Shown: positions 8,021 to 17,326, numbered from the stretch's first letter. The stretch: 64,000 nucleotides of DNA from Micrococcaceae bacterium (GCA_025465475.1 JAODMR010000108.1:1-64000); one strand, 5' to 3'. Notes: generated by a model from the letters alone, not told the origin. Numbers and translations: made by a program.

Positions 8021-8211
8021 CCACATCCAACCGCCGGCCCGCACGTCGCCCCGGCATCGCCGCCGCACTGGCTGACACCGCAGGTGCTGCCCTGCAAACC
8101 TGGGCCAGCCGGCGGGAAGCAGCCTCAACGGAAGCCCTGCTGTACCGCGCAGCGCTGGACGAGCGCCGGGAGAGGGAAGGTGCAGCGATGCACGACGGGT
8201 TGTTCCGCTAG
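8017..8211 (+). CDS. Small protein, translationally coupled to HTH regulator
   Basis: 64 residues, not recognised. The start overlaps the regulator stop (ATGA) and has AAAGGAAC upstream, so it is very likely translated. The sequence is rich in Arg and Ala and predicted helical, with no membrane segment and no Cys. Its C-terminus ends with HDGLFR, and its stop overlaps the stop of the opposing lrp-like gene. Coupling suggests that it works with the regulator or is cargo of the same unit. I have no function to offer. Confidence 0.6.
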   Translation: MTTSNRRPARRPGIAAALADTAGAALQTWASRREAASTEALLYRAALDERREREGAAMHDGLFR

Positions 8212-8723
8212 GCGGGTAAGGGGCCTGCATTTCCCGGAATGTGGCTGAAGACGAGAGTTGTCTCGGTGTGGCCCACCACCGGATCGGTGGTCAGGTTGTC
8301 CAACACCCAGTCCCGCAACACATCGGTGTTCGGCACGGCGATGTGCAGCAGGTAATCGACAGATCCGGATACGTGAAAGGTGGAAAGCACCTCCGGCAAC
8401 CGCGGGACCGTCGAGGTGAACCGGTCAATCTGGTCCCGGTCGTGAGCCCGCAGCCTCACGGCGATCAGGGCCTGGACGGAGCGGCCAATGGCGCTGAGGT
8501 TGAGCTTTGCCTCAAAGCCTTCGATGGCACCCCGCTCCAACAAGGCCCTGGTCCGCATCAGTGCCGTTGAGGGGGCGATGCCCACCGCGTCCGCCAGATC
8601 GCGATTCGTCATTCGGGCATCCCCAACCAACGCATCAATGATCTGCCGGTCAATGGCGTCCAGGGGTTCCGCGTTCACCGGGGCGGAGGGATCGCGCCGG
8701 ACGTTCCTCAGGGGTGACACCAT
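8208..8723 (-). CDS. Lrp/AsnC-family transcriptional regulator
   Basis: 171 residues with ATG at 8723 and GGAG spaced 7 bases upstream. The HTH is LDAIDRQIIDALVGDARMTN followed by IAPSTALMRTRALLERG. The RAM domain contains VRLRAHDRDQIDRFTSTVPR and FHVSGSVDYLLHIAV. It has a basic N-terminal extension. It is the second Lrp-type regulator in the first 9 kb, and both lie next to MFS genes. Here the neighbouring MFS gene is encoded downstream on the reverse strand and not divergently. Ligand unknown, probably an amino acid. Confidence 0.9.
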   Translation of the reverse strand: MVSPLRNVRRDPSAPVNAEPLDAIDRQIIDALVGDARMTNRDLADAVGIAPSTALMRTRALLERGAIEGFEAKLNLSAIGRSVQALIAVRLRAHDRDQIDRFTSTVPRLPEVLSTFHVSGSVDYLLHIAVPNTDVLRDWVLDNLTTDPVVGHTETTLVFSHIPGNAGPLPA

Positions 8724-8851
8724 AGCGGGCTCCGTCGTCGTTCAGGGGGATAACACGTGCACAAAGAGCAGCCACCGCGCGGGTGCTGGCCCCTTTGTTC
8801 GCCATGCTACCAATCAGCCGAACATCTGCACCCTGTTCGGTGCCATCCGTT

Positions 8852-10093
8852 TTATCCGGTCCGGATACCGGCCGACGTTCTGTCGGCCGTCCCCTGCGGC
8901 AGGAGTGCCATCGCCAGGACGGCGGAGACCAAACAGACGACGGCCAGGGCCAAAACCAGCCCGGCCCACGCCGCCTGTTGGAAAACCAGGCCCGCTGCCC
9001 AACCCAGAATGCTGGACCCGGCGTAGTAGCTCAGGTTGTACAGGGACGCGGCCTGCGCCCGCCCCGACACCGCCAGGCTGCCGGTCCAGCCGGAGGCGAT
9101 GCTGTGGGCGCCGAAGAAGCCGGCCGTGAACACGGTCAGGCCCGCCAGGATGACGGGCAGCGCCGGTGCCAGGGTGGCTGCCAGCCCGGCCAACATCAGC
9201 AGGATGGAACCAAGCAGCACCCGCCGCCGGCCCAGTGTTGCACTGAGCCCGGCGGCCGACCGTGAGGAAACCGTGCCTGCCAGGTAAGCCAGGAAGATCA
9301 GGGCGACGGCGGTGGCTGGAAGCAGATAAGGCGGCGCCTCCAACCGGAACCCGAGGTAGTTGTACGCACTGACAAAACTGCCCATCAGCAGGAACGCCTG
9401 CGCGTAGAGGCCCAGCAGGCGGCGGTCCCGCAACTGCGGGAGCAGCCGGGCCAGCAGAAGCGGGAAGTTGCCCGCCCGTACCGGCCGAAAACCGCGCGTT
9501 GGGGGTGCCAACAGCAGGAACCCGGCAGCAGCCACCGCTGCCACAGCGGAGACACTCATCGCCGCCACCCGCCACCCGGCCAAATCCGCCAACGGTCCGG
9601 CAAGCAGGCGGCCCAGCAGGCCGCCCAGGGTGGTCCCGGCCACGTAGGCTCCGGCAGCCACCGCCGCTGACAATCGGGAAATTTCCTCATTGAGGTAGGC
9701 AATGGCGGAGGCCGGGACGCCCGCCAGGGCGATCCCCTCGGCGACGCGAAGGATCAGCAAGGTCGGAAAAGTCGGTGCCAGGGGAGCCGCCAGGCCCAGC
9801 ACCGTTGCCGCAACAATGGCTGCCCCCATGGTCCGTACGCGTCCGTACCGGTCGGCAACGAAGGACCACGGAAGAACCGCCAGGGCCAGGCCGATGGTGG
9901 CAGCGGAAATGGTCAGTCCCGCCTCCGCGGCCGTGATCCGGAGATCGCGGGCCAGCAGCGGAAGAATCCCCTGCACCGAATACAGCTGCGCGAAGGTCGC
10001 GATTCCCGCCAGCAGCAGGGCCAACAGAATCCTGCGGTAACCTGCGCTGCCCTTGCGATGGCCCTGCCAGGGCTGCCGTTCGGTGTTGTCCAC
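8852..10093 (-). CDS. MFS transporter (YnfM-like)
   Basis: 413 residues from a GTG with GGTGGA upstream. Twelve membrane segments are apparent. The loop VADRYGRVRTMGAAIV after TM2 is MFS motif A. The overall pattern (FAQLYSVQGILPLLARDL... and YNYLGFRLEAPPYLLP in the middle) matches the YnfM/arabinose-efflux-like branch. It lies 58 bp downstream of the nitronate monooxygenase on the same strand and may share its transcript. No substrate can be assigned. Confidence 0.88.
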   Translation of the reverse strand: MDNTERQPWQGHRKGSAGYRRILLALLLAGIATFAQLYSVQGILPLLARDLRITAAEAGLTISAATIGLALAVLPWSFVADRYGRVRTMGAAIVAATVLGLAAPLAPTFPTLLILRVAEGIALAGVPASAIAYLNEEISRLSAAVAAGAYVAGTTLGGLLGRLLAGPLADLAGWRVAAMSVSAVAAVAAAGFLLLAPPTRGFRPVRAGNFPLLLARLLPQLRDRRLLGLYAQAFLLMGSFVSAYNYLGFRLEAPPYLLPATAVALIFLAYLAGTVSSRSAAGLSATLGRRRVLLGSILLMLAGLAATLAPALPVILAGLTVFTAGFFGAHSIASGWTGSLAVSGRAQAASLYNLSYYAGSSILGWAAGLVFQQAAWAGLVLALAVVCLVSAVLAMALLPQGTADRTSAGIRTG

Positions 10094-10151
10094 CGTTCCA
10101 CCCTACGGCCGGCCGAAGCCGCGCCGTCTCACGCCCGCCGGTCCCCTCGTA

Positions 10152-11168
10152 CTACAGGCCGCCCAGGAACCCTGCCATCACCTCGGCCACCGGAAGGGCC
10201 TGCGCCTGCCGCCACGCCGTTCCCGCCCACAGGTTCAGGCCATCGGCGTCACCGCGCTGGGCGGCCGCCGCGCGTATCGGCGTCGTGAGGTGGTGGATTG
10301 CCGGATACCCGTCGGGGGCGGCGTCATGGTGATCCTGGACAAACCGGTTGACCAGTGCCCGGGCAGGCTTGCCAGTGAACGCCCGGGTTAGCAGCGTCTC
10401 GGTGAAGCGGGGGTCTGCCAGCGCGTCCTTGTGCGCCTGCCGTGCGCCACTTTCGTTGGTGCGCAGAAAGGCGGTGCCCAACTGAACCGCGTCCGCGCCG
10501 TTGGCGAGGACGTTGCGGACGGCCTTGCCACTACCCAGGCCGCCCGCGCCCACCAGCGGAAGGGGAACAGCCTCCCGCACCATGGAGACCAGGTCCGCGG
10601 CGTCAACCGCCGCCGATTGCGGAAACGAGGTCAGGAAGGCAGCAGTGTGGGACCCGGCGGAAGCATGCTGCACAACAAGCGCATCCACGCCCGTCGCGGC
10701 GGCAACCTTGGCCTCGTCAACGCTGGTAACGCTGGCCAGCACCGTGCTTCCTGCCCGCTGCAGCCGCGCGACCGCCGTCGCCGGGGCCAGTCCGAAGGTG
10801 AAACTCACGAACGGCACCGGGTCGCTCAGCAGCAGGTCCAGCTTTTCTTCCCAGGCGTCGTCGCCGGCGAGAATGGGATCATCCAACGGCGGCAGGGACA
10901 CGCCGTACCGGTCAGCCTCCGCCTGCAGCACGTTTCGGTACTGCCGCAGGTCGTCCGGGTCCGGCGGGATGCTGCCGGGCACCATCACGTTGACGCCGAA
11001 ATCTACGCCAGCCGATCGCACGGCTGCGATGTGCGCCGCCAGCGCCGCCGGGGTGAGATAGCCGCCGGCCAGGAAGCCCAGCCCCCCGGAACGCGCGGCT
11101 GCCACCACCAGTTCCGGGGTGCTGGTACCGCCGGCCATGGGCGCAACGATGATGGGAGCAGCAAACAC
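10152..11168 (-). CDS. Nitronate monooxygenase (NPD-type FMN enzyme)
   Basis: 338 residues. GTG start at 11168 with AGGAG seven bases upstream. It is an FMN-dependent TIM barrel: N-terminal IIVAPMAGGTSTPELVVAAA, then GGLGFLAGGYL. VNVMVPG, the VVQHASAGSHTA active-site region and GAGGLGSGKAVRNVLANGAD for flavin phosphate binding follow. DAVQLGTAFLRTNES is the typical late motif. The family oxidises toxic propionate 3-nitronate and related nitronates. Some members act instead as enoyl reductases, so the assignment is at family level. The gene is divergent from the kinase-like gene at 11233. Confidence 0.9.
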   Translation of the reverse strand: MFAAPIIVAPMAGGTSTPELVVAAARSGGLGFLAGGYLTPAALAAHIAAVRSAGVDFGVNVMVPGSIPPDPDDLRQYRNVLQAEADRYGVSLPPLDDPILAGDDAWEEKLDLLLSDPVPFVSFTFGLAPATAVARLQRAGSTVLASVTSVDEAKVAAATGVDALVVQHASAGSHTAAFLTSFPQSAAVDAADLVSMVREAVPLPLVGAGGLGSGKAVRNVLANGADAVQLGTAFLRTNESGARQAHKDALADPRFTETLLTRAFTGKPARALVNRFVQDHHDAAPDGYPAIHHLTTPIRAAAAQRGDADGLNLWAGTAWRQAQALPVAEVMAGFLGGL

Positions 11169-11232
11169 TCGGACTCCTGAAGGTCGAAAGCAGCGGCGGG
11201 GCGGCTTGCACGGGCAGGGGAGTGGCTAGTCT

Positions 11233-12153
11233 ATGGGAGTGAATAATCCACTAACCAGCCCTTCTCCGGATCCCGGGACGTCCCCAAACGCCATTATCGG
11301 CCTCGACATTGGCGGTTCCAAGACCCGTGGCATCAGGTGGCAGGATGGCGCGGTGCAGGTGGACGCCGCTGTCGGAAGCGCGAACGTGCAGAACGTCAGC
11401 CGGCAGGAAGCGGCTGCCAACCTCGCTGAGCTGTTCGGCATTCTTGGTGGCAGCGGTGTGGCGCAGGTCTTCGCCGGCTCCGGCGGCATTGATACCCCCG
11501 AGGACGCCGAAGCGCTGGCGGCCCTGATTACCCCTCACGTTCCGGGGGCCAGGGTCACCGTCGTGCATGACACCCGCCTGCTGCTGGCTGCCGGAGGCGC
11601 CCGGACAGGTGTTGCAGTGATCGCGGGAACGGGGTCGGCGGCCTGGGGCAGGAACGCCGACGACGCCGAAGCCCGGGCCGGCGGTTGGGGATACCTGTTG
11701 GGCGATGAGGGCAGTGGCTACTGGTTGGGCCGGGAAGCGGTCCGTCACAGCCTGCGGCGGATGAACCAGGGCCTGGCACCTGACATGTTGACCGACGCCC
11801 TGCTCACTGAGTGCGGGCTCGCCGAACCCAGCGAACTGATCGCGCATTTCCACGGAAATACGGGTCGCCGCTACTGGGCAGCCATGTCACCGCTGGTGTT
11901 CCGGGCCGCGGCCAAGGGCCACCCGGAGAGCCTGACCATGATCGACACGGCAGCCCGGGACCTGGCTGAGCTGGCGGTGACCTGCGCGCGACAGCTGCGG
12001 CTGTCAGGACCGATCGTGCTGGGCAGCGGGCTGGGACAGAACCAGCCGCCACTGCAGGAAGCCTTCCGCAGGCACGTCGCCAAGGCCGGGCTGACCGACG
12101 TGCGGGTGTTGCACCAGGATCCCATTTTTGGTGTCCTGACGTTGGCGTCTTGA
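11233..12153 (+). CDS. BadF/BadG-type ATPase, N-acetylglucosamine-kinase-like
   Basis: 306 residues. AGGGGAG lies upstream of ATG 11233. The ASKHA fold is evident: phosphate-1 motif IIGLDIGGSKTRGIRW, connector and phosphate-2 region VIAGTGSAAWGRN, then GGWGYLLGDEGSGYWLGREA, and the adenosine motif LGSGLGQNQPPL. The GDEGSGYWLG segment is typical of GlcNAc/glucosamine kinases of the BadF family. It probably salvages amino sugars from cell-wall turnover. It is monocistronic, since the promoter of the next operon lies directly downstream. Confidence 0.85.
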   Translation: MGVNNPLTSPSPDPGTSPNAIIGLDIGGSKTRGIRWQDGAVQVDAAVGSANVQNVSRQEAAANLAELFGILGGSGVAQVFAGSGGIDTPEDAEALAALITPHVPGARVTVVHDTRLLLAAGGARTGVAVIAGTGSAAWGRNADDAEARAGGWGYLLGDEGSGYWLGREAVRHSLRRMNQGLAPDMLTDALLTECGLAEPSELIAHFHGNTGRRYWAAMSPLVFRAAAKGHPESLTMIDTAARDLAELAVTCARQLRLSGPIVLGSGLGQNQPPLQEAFRRHVAKAGLTDVRVLHQDPIFGVLTLAS

Positions 12154-12174
12154 GGAAAAGCCCCCGGGCCCGGC

Positions 12175-12203
12175 TTTACAGCCAAAATCAGCCTGCTTAT
12201 GAT
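12175..12203 (+). promoter_or_regulatory. Sigma-70-type promoter of betaine/choline ABC operon
   Basis: TTTACA (12175-12180) and TATGAT (12198-12203) are separated by exactly 17 bp and lie 59 bp before the operon's first ATG. This is the best consensus-like promoter that I can see in the window. The -35 sits in a weak AAAGCC...GGCTTT hairpin that may end the preceding gene. Confidence 0.65.
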
Positions 12204-12261
12204 CGGGTAGCACGGGGAGGAATCTTCGCGTCGATTGCCGCCGACAGTGAGGGAAACCGCC

Positions 12262-13413
12262 ATGGCAGCTTCACAATCCCCAGCGACAGCGCCCACAACC
12301 ATCCGGCAGGCGGATTCCACCGCTCCGGCCGGTGGGATGATTCAGTTCTCCGACGTCACCAAGCGTTACGCAGGAAACACTCCTGCCGTTGACGGATTGA
12401 CCATGGCGATCGACAAAGGAGCCATCACCGTCTTCGTCGGGCCCTCGGGCTGCGGCAAGACGACTTCCCTTCGCATGATCAACCGCATGGTTGAGCCCAC
12501 CAGCGGCACCATCACGGTGGACGGGCAGGACATTTCAGGAATCCCGGCCCCGGCGCTGCGACGCTCGATGGGCTACGTCATGCAGTCGGCTGGGCTGCTG
12601 CCGCACCGCACCGTCGCCGACAACGTCGCCACCGTGCTGCGGCTGAACAAGGTGCCCAGGGCCCGCGCCCGGAAGCGGGCCGCGGAACTGCTCGACGTCG
12701 TCGGCCTCTCCGCTGCGATGGGCAGCAGATACCCCTCCCAACTTTCCGGCGGCCAACAGCAGCGGGTGGGGGTCGCCAGGGCCCTGGCCGCCGACCCTCC
12801 GGTGCTGCTGATGGATGAACCCTTCAGCGCTGTCGACCCCGTCGTCCGCGCCGAACTGCAGGACGAACTGTTGCGGCTCCAGCGCGAACTGGCCAAAACG
12901 ATCGTGTTCGTCACGCACGACATTGATGAGGCGACGCTGCTGGGGGACAAGGTCGCCGTCTTCGCCGTCGGCGGCCGCCTGGCCCAGTACGCCGCTCCCG
13001 AAGAGATCCTCCGCGCACCGGCGGACGACTTCGTGGCTGCCTTCGTCGGCCGGGATCGAGGCTTCCGCCACCTGTCCTTCGCCCAGGCCCAGTCGGTGCC
13101 CGTGCACCCCGTCGCCACCCGCAGCATCGACACAGGTCCTGCAGGGGCACCTGTACAGGAGTGGACGCTCGTCGTTGACGGCATGGACCGGCCATTGGGC
13201 TGGCTGGCTCCCGGCGGTGCCAACCTGATTCCCGGCGGCTCACTCTTTCGCCTCGGGGACAGCCTGCGGCGGGCTCTGGACGCGTCGCTAAGCTCACCGG
13301 CCGGGCTCGGTGTGGCAATCGATGACGACGGGCGGGCAGCGGGAGTGGTGCTCGGTCCGGAGATCCTGGCTGCCATCGACCAGGCCCGCCGGGCCCAGCA
13401 CGGCGGTTCCTGA
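12262..13413 (+). CDS. Glycine betaine/choline ABC transporter, ATP-binding protein
   Basis: About 383 residues from ATG 12262 (GAGGGA upstream). The tracked GTG lies 27 bp earlier. Nucleotide-binding motifs are complete: Walker A GPSGCGKTT, signature [16 protein letters not shown], Walker B PVLLMDEPFSAVDP, switch VTHDIDEA. The C-terminal extension (residues about 270-383) contains a CBS-like segment (LGVAIDDDGRAAGVVL), as in OpuCA/ProV proteins. It is the first gene of a four-gene operon in OpuB/OpuC order and energises uptake of a quaternary ammonium osmoprotectant. Confidence 0.92.
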   Translation: MAASQSPATAPTTIRQADSTAPAGGMIQFSDVTKRYAGNTPAVDGLTMAIDKGAITVFVGPSGCGKTTSLRMINRMVEPTSGTITVDGQDISGIPAPALRRSMGYVMQSAGLLPHRTVADNVATVLRLNKVPRARARKRAAELLDVVGLSAAMGSRYPSQLSGGQQQRVGVARALAADPPVLLMDEPFSAVDPVVRAELQDELLRLQRELAKTIVFVTHDIDEATLLGDKVAVFAVGGRLAQYAAPEEILRAPADDFVAAFVGRDRGFRHLSFAQAQSVPVHPVATRSIDTGPAGAPVQEWTLVVDGMDRPLGWLAPGGANLIPGGSLFRLGDSLRRALDASLSSPAGLGVAIDDDGRAAGVVLGPEILAAIDQARRAQHGGS

Positions 13414-14168
13414 TGGAATGGTTGGCGGCGAACTTCAGCCAGGTCCTGCACTACTCGGGCCTGCACCTCTATCAGTCCGTCCTGCCAATGGTGTTCGGCG
13501 TGATCATCGCCGTTCCGCTGGCGCAGCTCGGCCGCATTAACCGGACCGTCCGTGCCGTGGTGCTCACCGCAGGTTCGGTGTTGTACACCGTTCCGTCGCT
13601 GGCCATGTTCGTCATCCTTCCGGTGTTGCTGGGCACTCGGATCCTGGACCTGACGAACGTCTTGGTTGCCCTGACGATCTACGCCGTCGCGCTGCTGGTG
13701 CGTTCCACCCTTGATGCCTTGAATTCCGTTGACGACGGCATCCGGCAGGCTGCCGTCGCCATGGGGTACCAGCCCGTGCGCCGGTTCCTGACCGTGGACC
13801 TGCCCCTTGCCCTGCCGGTGCTTTTTGCCGGGCTGCGGGTTATCTCAGTCAGCAACATTTCCCTGGTTAGCGTGGGCGCCGTCATTGGCATTCCCAACCT
13901 TGGCTACTACTTCACTGACGGGCTGCGCCGCGATTTCCTGACCGAAATCGGCGTCGGAATCGGCGCGACCCTGGTCCTGGCCCTCCTTATGGACGCGCTG
14001 CTTGTGCTGCTGCAGCGCCTGCTGACCCCCTGGCAGCGGGCCACGCCGGGCGCCGGAACGTCCAAACGCAAAGACACCTCATTGGCCGGCCCCGTCGGTT
14101 CGCCTGATCCGGTTCCTACGGCCGCGGTGGTGCGCGGGACCCTTCCGGTGCGCGGAGGTGCCTCGTGA
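13413..14168 (+). CDS. Betaine/choline ABC transporter permease (OpuCB/ProW-like)
   Basis: 251 residues. The start overlaps the ATPase stop by one base (TGATGG). Several membrane helices are visible. The BPD permease loop is recognisable in DDGIRQAAVAMGYQPVRRFL, and LYTVPSLAMFVILPVLLG is the typical OpuC-family TM3 region. The hydrophilic C-terminal tail of about 40 residues is rich in Thr, Gly and Pro. It pairs with the next gene to form a heteromeric membrane channel. Confidence 0.92.
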   Translation: MEWLAANFSQVLHYSGLHLYQSVLPMVFGVIIAVPLAQLGRINRTVRAVVLTAGSVLYTVPSLAMFVILPVLLGTRILDLTNVLVALTIYAVALLVRSTLDALNSVDDGIRQAAVAMGYQPVRRFLTVDLPLALPVLFAGLRVISVSNISLVSVGAVIGIPNLGYYFTDGLRRDFLTEIGVGIGATLVLALLMDALLVLLQRLLTPWQRATPGAGTSKRKDTSLAGPVGSPDPVPTAAVVRGTLPVRGGAS

Positions 14169-14935
14169 GGCACACGGCTGGTCCCGGCAGCTACTCCAGC
14201 GACAGCCCGTTGATCCAGGGGTATGAGTGGCTGAGCGACCCGACGCACTGGATGGGCCCGGCAGGCATTCCCACCCGGATCGTGGAACATCTCGGATACA
14301 GCGCGTTGACCCTGTTGATCGCCGCGCTAATCGCGGTGCCGGTCGGCCTGTTCGTCGGGCATACCGGCAGGGGCCGGGTTGCGGTGATCGCCCTTGCCGG
14401 AGTTCTTCGGGCCCTGCCCACCCTTGGGGTGCTGACCCTGTTCGTGCTGGCGGCCGGTCTGGGCCTGATGCCACCAATCTGGGCCCTGGTGTTGCTGGCG
14501 GTTCCCCCCATCCTCGCCGGCACGTACGCCGGCATCAGCTCCGTCAGCCGGGACACGGTCGACGCCGCGCGCAGCATGGGAATGACGGAGCTGCAGATCC
14601 TGTTTCGGGTGGAACTACCCAATGGACTGTTCGTGCTGCTCGGCGGCTTGCGGACCGCCGTCCTGCAGGTCATCGCGACGGTCGCCGTCGTGGCTTATAT
14701 CAACTTGGGCGGTCTTGGCCGCTTCCTTATTGACGGGGTGGCGGTCAGCGACTTCGGCCGCGTCCTCGGTGGCGCCGTTGTCATCGCGGTGCTCGCGATC
14801 GCCGTGGATTTGCTGCTCGCCGCGATTCAGCGGGCCGTCGTCTCACCAGGCCTGAAAGCGAACCGGCAAACGCCGGTCGCTTCACCGACCGGCAGGAAAA
14901 CAGTTCCCGCCGGCGTAGAAGGAGGAAACACATGA
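14165..14935 (+). CDS. Betaine/choline ABC transporter permease (OpuCD-like)
   Basis: 256 residues, starting at a GTG that overlaps the previous stop by four bases. It has a soluble N-terminus of about 40 residues, then membrane helices, with LRALPTLGVLTLFVLAAGLG and the coupling loop RDTVDAARSMGMTELQILF, which contacts the ATPase. It is homologous to the preceding permease, as expected for OpuB/OpuC systems. It overlaps the next gene by ATGA. Confidence 0.92.
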   Translation: MRHTAGPGSYSSDSPLIQGYEWLSDPTHWMGPAGIPTRIVEHLGYSALTLLIAALIAVPVGLFVGHTGRGRVAVIALAGVLRALPTLGVLTLFVLAAGLGLMPPIWALVLLAVPPILAGTYAGISSVSRDTVDAARSMGMTELQILFRVELPNGLFVLLGGLRTAVLQVIATVAVVAYINLGGLGRFLIDGVAVSDFGRVLGGAVVIAVLAIAVDLLLAAIQRAVVSPGLKANRQTPVASPTGRKTVPAGVEGGNT

Positions 14936-15891
14936 CCCACTTCATGCGCACGACCCCGGGCCGTCGCGCCGTCCTGGGCCTCGCCGCCGGATTCGCCGCC
15001 GTGGCCGCCCTGACCGGCTGCGGCGGAGGCGGCAACCCGTTGAGCAGTGAGACCACCGCAGCAGCAGCCAGCGGCAGCGCCGGGGGATCGGTCGTCGTCG
15101 GCAGTGCCGATTTCCCCGAAAGCGCGACCGTGGCGGAAATTTACGCCGGCGCGTTGAACGCGGCCGGTGTGACGGCCACCACCAAGCTGAACATCGGCGC
15201 GCGGGAGATCTACGTCAAAGCCGTCCAGGACGGCTCCATTGACCTCGTTCCCGACTACAGCGGCAACCTGCTCGGCTACCTCGATCCCGCCAACACGGTC
15301 TCGGATGCCGCTGGCGTTATGAAGGCGCTGCCCGCCAAACTGCCCTCCGGGCTCAGCGTGCTGGAGGCGGCCCCGGCTGAGGACAAGGACGCAATGGTCG
15401 TCACCAAAGCCACCGCAGAGAAGTACAGCCTCAAGACCATCGAGGACCTGGCCAAGGTGTGCGACCAACTGACCTTGGGCGCGCCGCCGGAGTTCCAGGA
15501 ACGTCCTTACGGCCTGCCGGGGCTGAAGGCCAAGTACAACTGTGTCCCCAAATTCACCCCCATCGGTGACAGCGGTGGACCGCTGACGCTGAAGGCCCTG
15601 CTGAACGATGAGGTCCAGGTCGCCGACATTTACACCACGACACCGTCCATCGAGGACAACGACCTGGTGGTCCTGAACGACACCAAAAACAACTGGGCGG
15701 CCCAGCAGGTGGTCCCGCTGGTGAAGACTGACAAGGTCTCAGACGCCGCCAAGACGGCCCTGAACAACGTCTCGAAGCAGCTGACCACTGAGGACCTGAT
15801 CAACCTCAACCGGATGGTCAGCGGCAACCAGAAAATGAACCCCTCCGACGCCGCAGCCCAGTGGCTGAAGGACAAGGGCATCACCAAGTAG
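14932..15891 (+). CDS. Betaine/choline ABC transporter substrate-binding lipoprotein (OpuAC family)
   Basis: 319 residues. A twin-Arg-containing signal region is followed by a hydrophobic stretch and the lipobox LTGC, so the protein is a lipoprotein anchored outside the membrane. The mature domain shows VVVGSADFPESATVAEIYAG and the DLVPDYSGNLLGYLDP segment of the OpuAC/quaternary-amine family. It is the last gene of the operon. Ligand is likely choline, betaine or a related compatible solute. The 217 bp that follow hold no recognisable gene or clear terminator. Confidence 0.92.
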   Translation: MTHFMRTTPGRRAVLGLAAGFAAVAALTGCGGGGNPLSSETTAAAASGSAGGSVVVGSADFPESATVAEIYAGALNAAGVTATTKLNIGAREIYVKAVQDGSIDLVPDYSGNLLGYLDPANTVSDAAGVMKALPAKLPSGLSVLEAAPAEDKDAMVVTKATAEKYSLKTIEDLAKVCDQLTLGAPPEFQERPYGLPGLKAKYNCVPKFTPIGDSGGPLTLKALLNDEVQVADIYTTTPSIEDNDLVVLNDTKNNWAAQQVVPLVKTDKVSDAAKTALNNVSKQLTTEDLINLNRMVSGNQKMNPSDAAAQWLKDKGITK

Positions 15892-16108
15892 GCCCCGGCG
15901 AATAGGTCCAGGCGAACCCTGCGACGAACGAGGGGGCGGCCGGCAGCGGAATCTTCACCTGCCGACCGTTCCCTCTTTCGCTCCCTTTTTGCTGCACGCG
16001 CTTTCCGGTGCACGCAGCAGTTGGGCGCGGGCCACTTTCTGGGCATTGGACCCGTCCACGGTTCGATGCAATGAACGGATCGGGATAGCGCCTGTGCAAA
16101 CATGAAGC

Positions 16109-17326
16109 ATGGCCGAATTCAAGCAGTCCACCAAGCTCCACAACGTCCTCTATGACATCCGTGGACCGCTGCTGGAGCATGCCACCAAGATGGAGGCCGA
16201 AGGCCATCGCATCCTGAAACTCAACATCGGCAACCCGGCGCCCTTCGGCTTTGAGGCGCCCGACGCGATCCTGGTGGACATGATCCGTCACCTGCCGCAC
16301 GCCCAGGGCTACAGCGACTCGCGGGGCATCTTCTCGGCCCGGACCGCCGTCGTGCAGTACTACCAGACTCGCGGAATCCACAACATCCACGTCGATGATG
16401 TGTACCTGGGTAACGGGGTCAGCGAACTCATCACGCTGTCCCTGATGGCCCTGCTCAACAATGGCGATGAGGTGCTGGTCCCCACTCCCGACTATCCGCT
16501 GTGGACGGCCTCCGTCAGCCTGGCCGGTGGCCGGCCGGTGCATTACCTCTGCGATGAGGAAAACGGCTGGCAGCCCGACCTTGAGGACATCGCGGCGAAG
16601 ATCACGCCCAACACCAAGGGCCTGGTGTTGATCAATCCCAACAACCCCACCGGCGCCGTCTACCCGAAGCACATTATCGAGGGCATGGTGGATCTGGCGG
16701 AAAAGCACGGACTGGTGCTGTTCTCGGACGAGATCTACGAAAAGATTCTCTACGAGGACGCCGTGCATGTGAACACGGCTGCCGTGGCGGGGGAACGGGC
16801 GCTGTGCCTGACGTTCAGCGGACTGTCGAAGGCCTACCGGATCTGCGGGTACCGCTCGGGATGGCTGGCGATCTCCGGACCCAAGCACCAGGCCTCGGAC
16901 TACCTGGAAGGCATCAACCTGCTGGCCAACATGCGCCTCTGCGCCAACGTGCCTGGCCAGCACGCCATCCAGACCGCGTTGGGCGGCTACCAAAGCATCA
17001 ACGACCTGATCCTGCCCGGTGGCCGGCTGCGGGAGCAGCGGGACCTCGCCTACCGGATGCTCAACGACATGCCGGGTGTCAGCGTGCAGCAGGCGCAGGG
17101 AGCCCTCTACCTGTTTCCGAAACTTGATCCTGAGGTGTATCCGATTGAGAGCGACGAGAAGTTCGCGCTCGACCTGCTCAAGCAGCAGCGCATCCTGATC
17201 TCCCACGGCACCGCCTTCAACTGGATCCGGCCCGACCACTTCCGCCTGGTTACGCTGCCCAACGTCCGTGACCTGGAAGAGGCACTGGGACGCATCGGCG
17301 AGTTTTTGGCCTCCTACAAGCCCTGA
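16109..17326 (+). CDS. alaA: Alanine-type aminotransferase (AlaA-like)
   Basis: 405 residues, the same length as E. coli AlaA. It is a fold-type I PLP enzyme: NIGNPAPFGFEAPD near the N-terminus, then NPNNPTGAVY, then FSDEIYEKILYE with the PLP-pyridine Asp. The Schiff-base Lys is in SGLSKAYRICGYRSGW, with the phosphate-binding Arg following. The enzyme transfers amino groups between alanine and 2-oxoglutarate. No strong ribosome site precedes ATG 16109. It is monocistronic. Other class I aminotransferases are possible, but the N-terminal and active-site strings match AlaA best. Confidence 0.88.
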   Translation: MAEFKQSTKLHNVLYDIRGPLLEHATKMEAEGHRILKLNIGNPAPFGFEAPDAILVDMIRHLPHAQGYSDSRGIFSARTAVVQYYQTRGIHNIHVDDVYLGNGVSELITLSLMALLNNGDEVLVPTPDYPLWTASVSLAGGRPVHYLCDEENGWQPDLEDIAAKITPNTKGLVLINPNNPTGAVYPKHIIEGMVDLAEKHGLVLFSDEIYEKILYEDAVHVNTAAVAGERALCLTFSGLSKAYRICGYRSGWLAISGPKHQASDYLEGINLLANMRLCANVPGQHAIQTALGGYQSINDLILPGGRLREQRDLAYRMLNDMPGVSVQQAQGALYLFPKLDPEVYPIESDEKFALDLLKQQRILISHGTAFNWIRPDHFRLVTLPNVRDLEEALGRIGEFLASYKP

